Shown here piece by piece: positions 61,343 to 64,000 of a stretch of DNA of 64,000 nucleotides. The stretch is from Halobacillus litoralis (GTDB lineage Bacteria > Bacillota > Bacilli > Bacillales > Halobacillaceae): assembly GCF_020524085.2 (NCBI RefSeq), contig NZ_CP129016.1, positions 862,001 through 926,000 of the forward strand. Reading direction: 5' to 3'. Made by a program: the position numbers and the translations under genes. The notes under the pieces are model-generated. The model was not told the DNA's origin and did no database searches. It worked only from the letters and a program-made list of their open reading frames with translations. Positions within the stretch are counted from its first letter, which is position 1; each line of letters starts with the position of its first letter.

Positions 61343-61620
61343 TTTACTTGAAGACTCCGTTTCGAGACTTTTGTTGAGTGGATGGGGCTGAGGGGAATAA
61401 CTCGCTTTCCGCGGGGCCTCACACGATGTGGGGTCGTTCGATGTTGGCCCAGGACGTGCAGGTCTTAATTGAACTTCCTCTATTCCTTTGAGGCTCCTCG
61501 GACTGGATCCTGTGGGGTCTCACCCTGCACTTTTTTCCCGCAGGAGTCTCGCCATTCCCCCACAGGAAAGCGAGTAGCTTCCCAACCACCCCGGAAACAT
61601 CTCGAAATCGCGTATTCCAA
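61343..61620. repeat. Dispersed intergenic repeat, copy R6 (long form)
   Basis: Left end TTGAAGACTCCGTTTCGAG, right end ACATCTCGAAATCGC. Contains the ~60-bp extra block also seen in R3 (GTCGTTCGATGTTGGC, GGACGTGC, CTTAATTGAACTTCC) and the core CTCCTCGGAC...GGGGTCTCA. It has GAGACTCCTGCGGGAAAAAAG-type sequence where R3 carries its nested insertion (an empty site). The rest of the gap to 61948 shows only a hairpin near 61850 and -10-like TAAAAT. Confidence 0.75.
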
Positions 61621-61948
61621 AATAATACCAAGTTGTTTGAAAAGTTTTAGGATTTAGAAAATCTATCGACTTGATTTGTCAGGAAAAGTCATGAAATAGA
61701 GTCAGTCAAAAGGCGGAAAACCACGTTTCTTATGAGGGAAATGTGAGTTTTCGACAAAGCTGACAATCAATTCTTCAATCTTGAAGATACTTTTCATAGA
61801 TTAAATGTGATAAAATGAATAAAGAAATGAAAAACGGCATACGTACGCGCAGCAGCTGAGTAGCCTGCGGCGCTTTTTATGTTTCAAAATATAGGGTAGA
61901 TACAATAAAAACAGCGTATGCTCGATCGTATAAAGGTGGTGTCTGATC

Positions 61949-62815
61949 GTGTTACATCCTTTTGGTCGTTTGTTCGGGCTAGGGGACAAACCGGATTCGG
62001 ATAATGACAACAATGAAGAAGAAGGCTACAACCCCGACGAGGTTGTACAAGTTCCTGTCGAACGCGTACAGCCCAACCGTTACCAACCTCGAGCGATATT
62101 CAACAACGAGAAGATTAGCGAACTCGCCCAGACGATACATACGCATGGGATGATTCAGCCGATCGTTCTCCGTCGGTTAAACGAAGAAGAGTATGAATTG
62201 ATCGCCGGTGAACGTAGGTGGCGTGCCGTCCAGTCTCTGGGCTGGGAAACGGTCCCTGCGATTATCCGCGAGATGAATGATTCACAAACGGCCTCTGTTG
62301 CTCTTATTGAAAACTTGCAGCGGGAGGAGCTGACTGTGATTGAAGAAGCAGTCGCCTATGCAAAGCTTTTGGAACTGCACCAGATTACGCAGGAAGCCCT
62401 AGCGCAACGGCTGGGAAAAAGTCAATCGACCATTGCGAATAAATTGCGTCTTTTAAAATTACCGGAGTCTGTTCAACAGGCCGTTATGGATAAGAAGATT
62501 ACGGAACGCCATGCACGCGCCTTAATTGCTTTAAAAGATGAGGAACAGCAGGAAAAGATTTTGACAGAAATCATCGAAAAGCAGTTGAACGTGAAGCAGA
62601 CCGAAGAGCGGATTGCTAAATTGAATGACCCGGCACCAAAGAAAAAGAAACCGAAGATGAAAGGCGTCAATAAGGACATGCGAATTGCGATGAATACCAT
62701 TCGCCAATCTTTGACAATGGTGACGGATACAGGGATCGATTTAGAAACGGACGAAGAAGACCACGATGAATATTATCAGATTACAATTAAGATTCCGAAA
62801 GGTAAGAAAAAATAG
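61949..62815 (+). CDS. noc: Nucleoid occlusion protein Noc
   Basis: 288 residues, a ParB paralogue. The [13 protein letters not shown]ase motif (~86), the helix-turn-helix [19 protein letters not shown] (~150) and a basic linker are present; the N-terminus [14 protein letters not shown] is the membrane-binding amphipathic helix of Noc. Keeps the division ring from forming over the nucleoid by binding ATTTCCCGGGAAAT-type sites. GTG start at 61949 with AAAGGTGG upstream. Upstream of parA as in B. subtilis. Confidence 0.94.
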   Translation: MLHPFGRLFGLGDKPDSDNDNNEEEGYNPDEVVQVPVERVQPNRYQPRAIFNNEKISELAQTIHTHGMIQPIVLRRLNEEEYELIAGERRWRAVQSLGWETVPAIIREMNDSQTASVALIENLQREELTVIEEAVAYAKLLELHQITQEALAQRLGKSQSTIANKLRLLKLPESVQQAVMDKKITERHARALIALKDEEQQEKILTEIIEKQLNVKQTEERIAKLNDPAPKKKKPKMKGVNKDMRIAMNTIRQSLTMVTDTGIDLETDEEDHDEYYQITIKIPKGKKK

Positions 62816-62827
62816 TAGCCTGAACGA

Positions 62828-62864
62828 CCCATCTTGACGTTTGTGGAGATGGGGCTTTTTTTAA
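62828..62864 (+). terminator. Terminator of noc
   Basis: CCCATCTT / AGATGGG followed by CTTTTTTT. Confidence 0.85.
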
Positions 62865-62931
62865 GTCATTTTACCTAATGCTTTCAATAAAATGGTAGAA
62901 TGATAAAAAAGATAGTGAGGCAGGTGACATC

Positions 62932-63705
62932 ATGGGGAAAGTGATTTCAATCGCCAATCAAAAAGGCGGGGTCGGAAAAACGACAACGGCCGTTAATTTA
63001 AGTGCATGTCTGGCACACTTGGATAATAAAGTCCTTTTGGTGGATATTGATCCTCAAGGCAATGCGACAAGTGGAATTGGTGTAGAAAAAGGAGATATGG
63101 ATCGATGTGTCTATGACGTACTTGTGGATGATGTGAAAGCGGATGATGTCAAAACGAGTACGGTTGTAAATAATCTTGATACCATCCCAGCGACGATTCA
63201 ATTAGCTGGAGCAGAAATAGAATTGGTCCCGATTATTTCCCGGGAAGTAAAGTTAAAGAAAGCACTGGATGAAATTAAAAGCGAGTATGATTATGTTATT
63301 ATCGACTGCCCCCCTTCTCTTGGTCTTCTAACCCTGAATGCATTAACCGCCTCTGATTCCGTCATCATCCCTGTACAATGTGAGTATTATGCGCTGGAAG
63401 GCTTAAGTCAGCTTTTGAATACGGTGCGTCTCGTACAAAAGCATATGAACCATGACTTGATGATTGAAGGTGTACTTATGACGATGCTGGATGCCCGTAC
63501 GAATCTCGGTATCCAAGTCATTGAGGAAGTGAAAAAATACTTTCGGGATCGTGTTTATCGATCAATTATCCCTCGGAATGTCCGTCTCAGCGAAGCCCCT
63601 AGTCACGGCAGACCGGCGATTCTTTATGATGCAAAATCCCGTGGCGCAGAAGTATATTTAGATTTAGCAAAGGAAGTGATTGTGAATGCCGAAAGGGTTA
63701 GGTAG
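62932..63705 (+). CDS. parA: Chromosome partitioning ATPase ParA (Soj)
   Basis: 257 residues. Deviant Walker [20 protein letters not shown] with the signature Lys, Walker [15 protein letters not shown], and the basic C-terminal region. Works with ParB on the origin; also affects DnaA activity in B. subtilis. ATG 62932 has GTGAGG upstream. The end overlaps parB by 21 nt. A Noc-site match lies inside it. Confidence 0.96.
   Translation: MGKVISIANQKGGVGKTTTAVNLSACLAHLDNKVLLVDIDPQGNATSGIGVEKGDMDRCVYDVLVDDVKADDVKTSTVVNNLDTIPATIQLAGAEIELVPIISREVKLKKALDEIKSEYDYVIIDCPPSLGLLTLNALTASDSVIIPVQCEYYALEGLSQLLNTVRLVQKHMNHDLMIEGVLMTMLDARTNLGIQVIEEVKKYFRDRVYRSIIPRNVRLSEAPSHGRPAILYDAKSRGAEVYLDLAKEVIVNAERVR
63235..63248. 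promoter_or_regulatory. Candidate Noc-binding site inside parA
   Basis: ATTTCCCGGGAAGT, 13 of 14 matches to ATTTCCCGGGAAAT. Confidence 0.5.
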
Positions 63706-64000
63706 CAAAGGCCACGAGGCTTTAGGCGCTTTTTTCAACAACCAGACATCAACAGAAGAAATACAACATATAGCGATCAAAGACTGTCGTCCGAACCCTT
63801 ACCAACCTCGCAAACAATTTGAACAAGAAGCTTTGGAAGAATTGAGACAATCCATTGCAGAACACGGCATCCTGCAACCTTTAATTGTGAGGAAGAGCAT
63901 CAAAGGTTATGAAATTGTTGTCGGGGAGCGTCGTTTTCGCGCAGCCCAAAAAGCCGGTCTCACTCATGTGCCTGCTATTGCCAGGGAAATGACAGATGAA
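63685..64000 (+). CDS. parB: Chromosome partitioning protein ParB (Spo0J), N-terminal part
   Basis: First 105 codons; cut by the window end. [14 protein letters not shown] start, [20 protein letters not shown], then [13 protein letters not shown], the CTP-binding motif shared with Noc. Loads at parS (candidates at 11068, 57912 and 59892) and spreads to recruit condensin. ATG 63685 lies inside the parA end, so the two are coupled. Confidence 0.93.

Noticed and set aside
61801..61880. Small RNA with terminator before noc
   Set aside because: The stem GCGC-GCAG / CTGC-GCGC has mismatches and the upstream promoter is weak; not enough to report as a gene.

Overview
The window is the replication-origin region of a low-GC, endospore-forming member of the Bacillaceae. 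Gene content and order follow the Bacillus subtilis origin, printed here in reverse orientation. Left of the origin the minus strand carries dnaA-dnaN-rlbA-recF-remB-gyrB-gyrA ... guaB-dacA-pdxS-pdxT-serS ... tadA-SRP RNA-dnaX-ebfC-recR-yaaL-bofA and the 5' end of an rRNA operon. Right of it the plus strand carries rpmH-rnpA-yidC-jag-mnmE-mnmG-rsmG ... noc-parA-parB. Sporulation and germination genes (bofA, yaaH/sleL, a yjcZ-type peptide, splAB, a gerA-type tricistron) confirm a spore former. Protein similarity and the accessory set suggest a Halobacillus-like moderate halophile, but that genus call is inference.

Layout. 1-790: 16S rRNA 5' end and its tandem promoters. 0.9-6.5 kb: recombination/replication/RNA cluster and the germination glucosaminidase. 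6.5-18.8 kb: accessory block with a DUF3891 protein, DJ-1/PfpI protein, an orphan lysine/ornithine N-hydroxylase next to an NCS2 permease, frameshifted acsA, queF under a preQ1 riboswitch, an aldehyde dehydrogenase, a gene-free stretch of repeats, a site-2-type protease and modAB. 18.8-25 kb: two tRNA genes, dgk-dck, a NUDIX protein, a ytbD/ytcD-like pair, and serS with a T-box. 25-38 kb: pdxST, dacA, guaB, yaaC, an HD-GYP-like gene, gyrAB, remB, recF, rlbA. 38-41.7 kb: dnaN, dnaA and a bipartite oriC with DnaA boxes on both sides of dnaA. 41.6-48.7 kb: rpmH to rsmG, interrupted by two repeat copies. 48.7-61.3 kb: accessory block (phosphoesterase, SDR, nei, DUF3231, ger operon, membrane pair, splAB, GNAT, MFS exporter with a possible leader peptide). 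61.9-64 kb: noc, parA and the start of parB.

The core genes form one chromosome-duplication and segregation module: DnaA/DnaN/oriC for initiation, gyrase for topology, ParA/ParB/Noc plus candidate parS and Noc sites for segregation and nucleoid occlusion. Translation genes (rpmH, rnpA, mnmE/G, rsmG, serS, tadA, tRNAs, queF) surround it.

Two features stand out. First, a family of at least seven dispersed intergenic repeats with TTTCGAGA-type inverted ends and internal palindromes; one copy carries a roughly 160-bp nested insertion whose empty site is preserved in another copy. Second, at least four conserved genes (acsA, guaB, mnmG twice, gerB) carry single-base insertions, mostly in short homopolymers. 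Because guaB and mnmG are normally kept intact, I read these as probable assembly errors rather than true pseudogenes.
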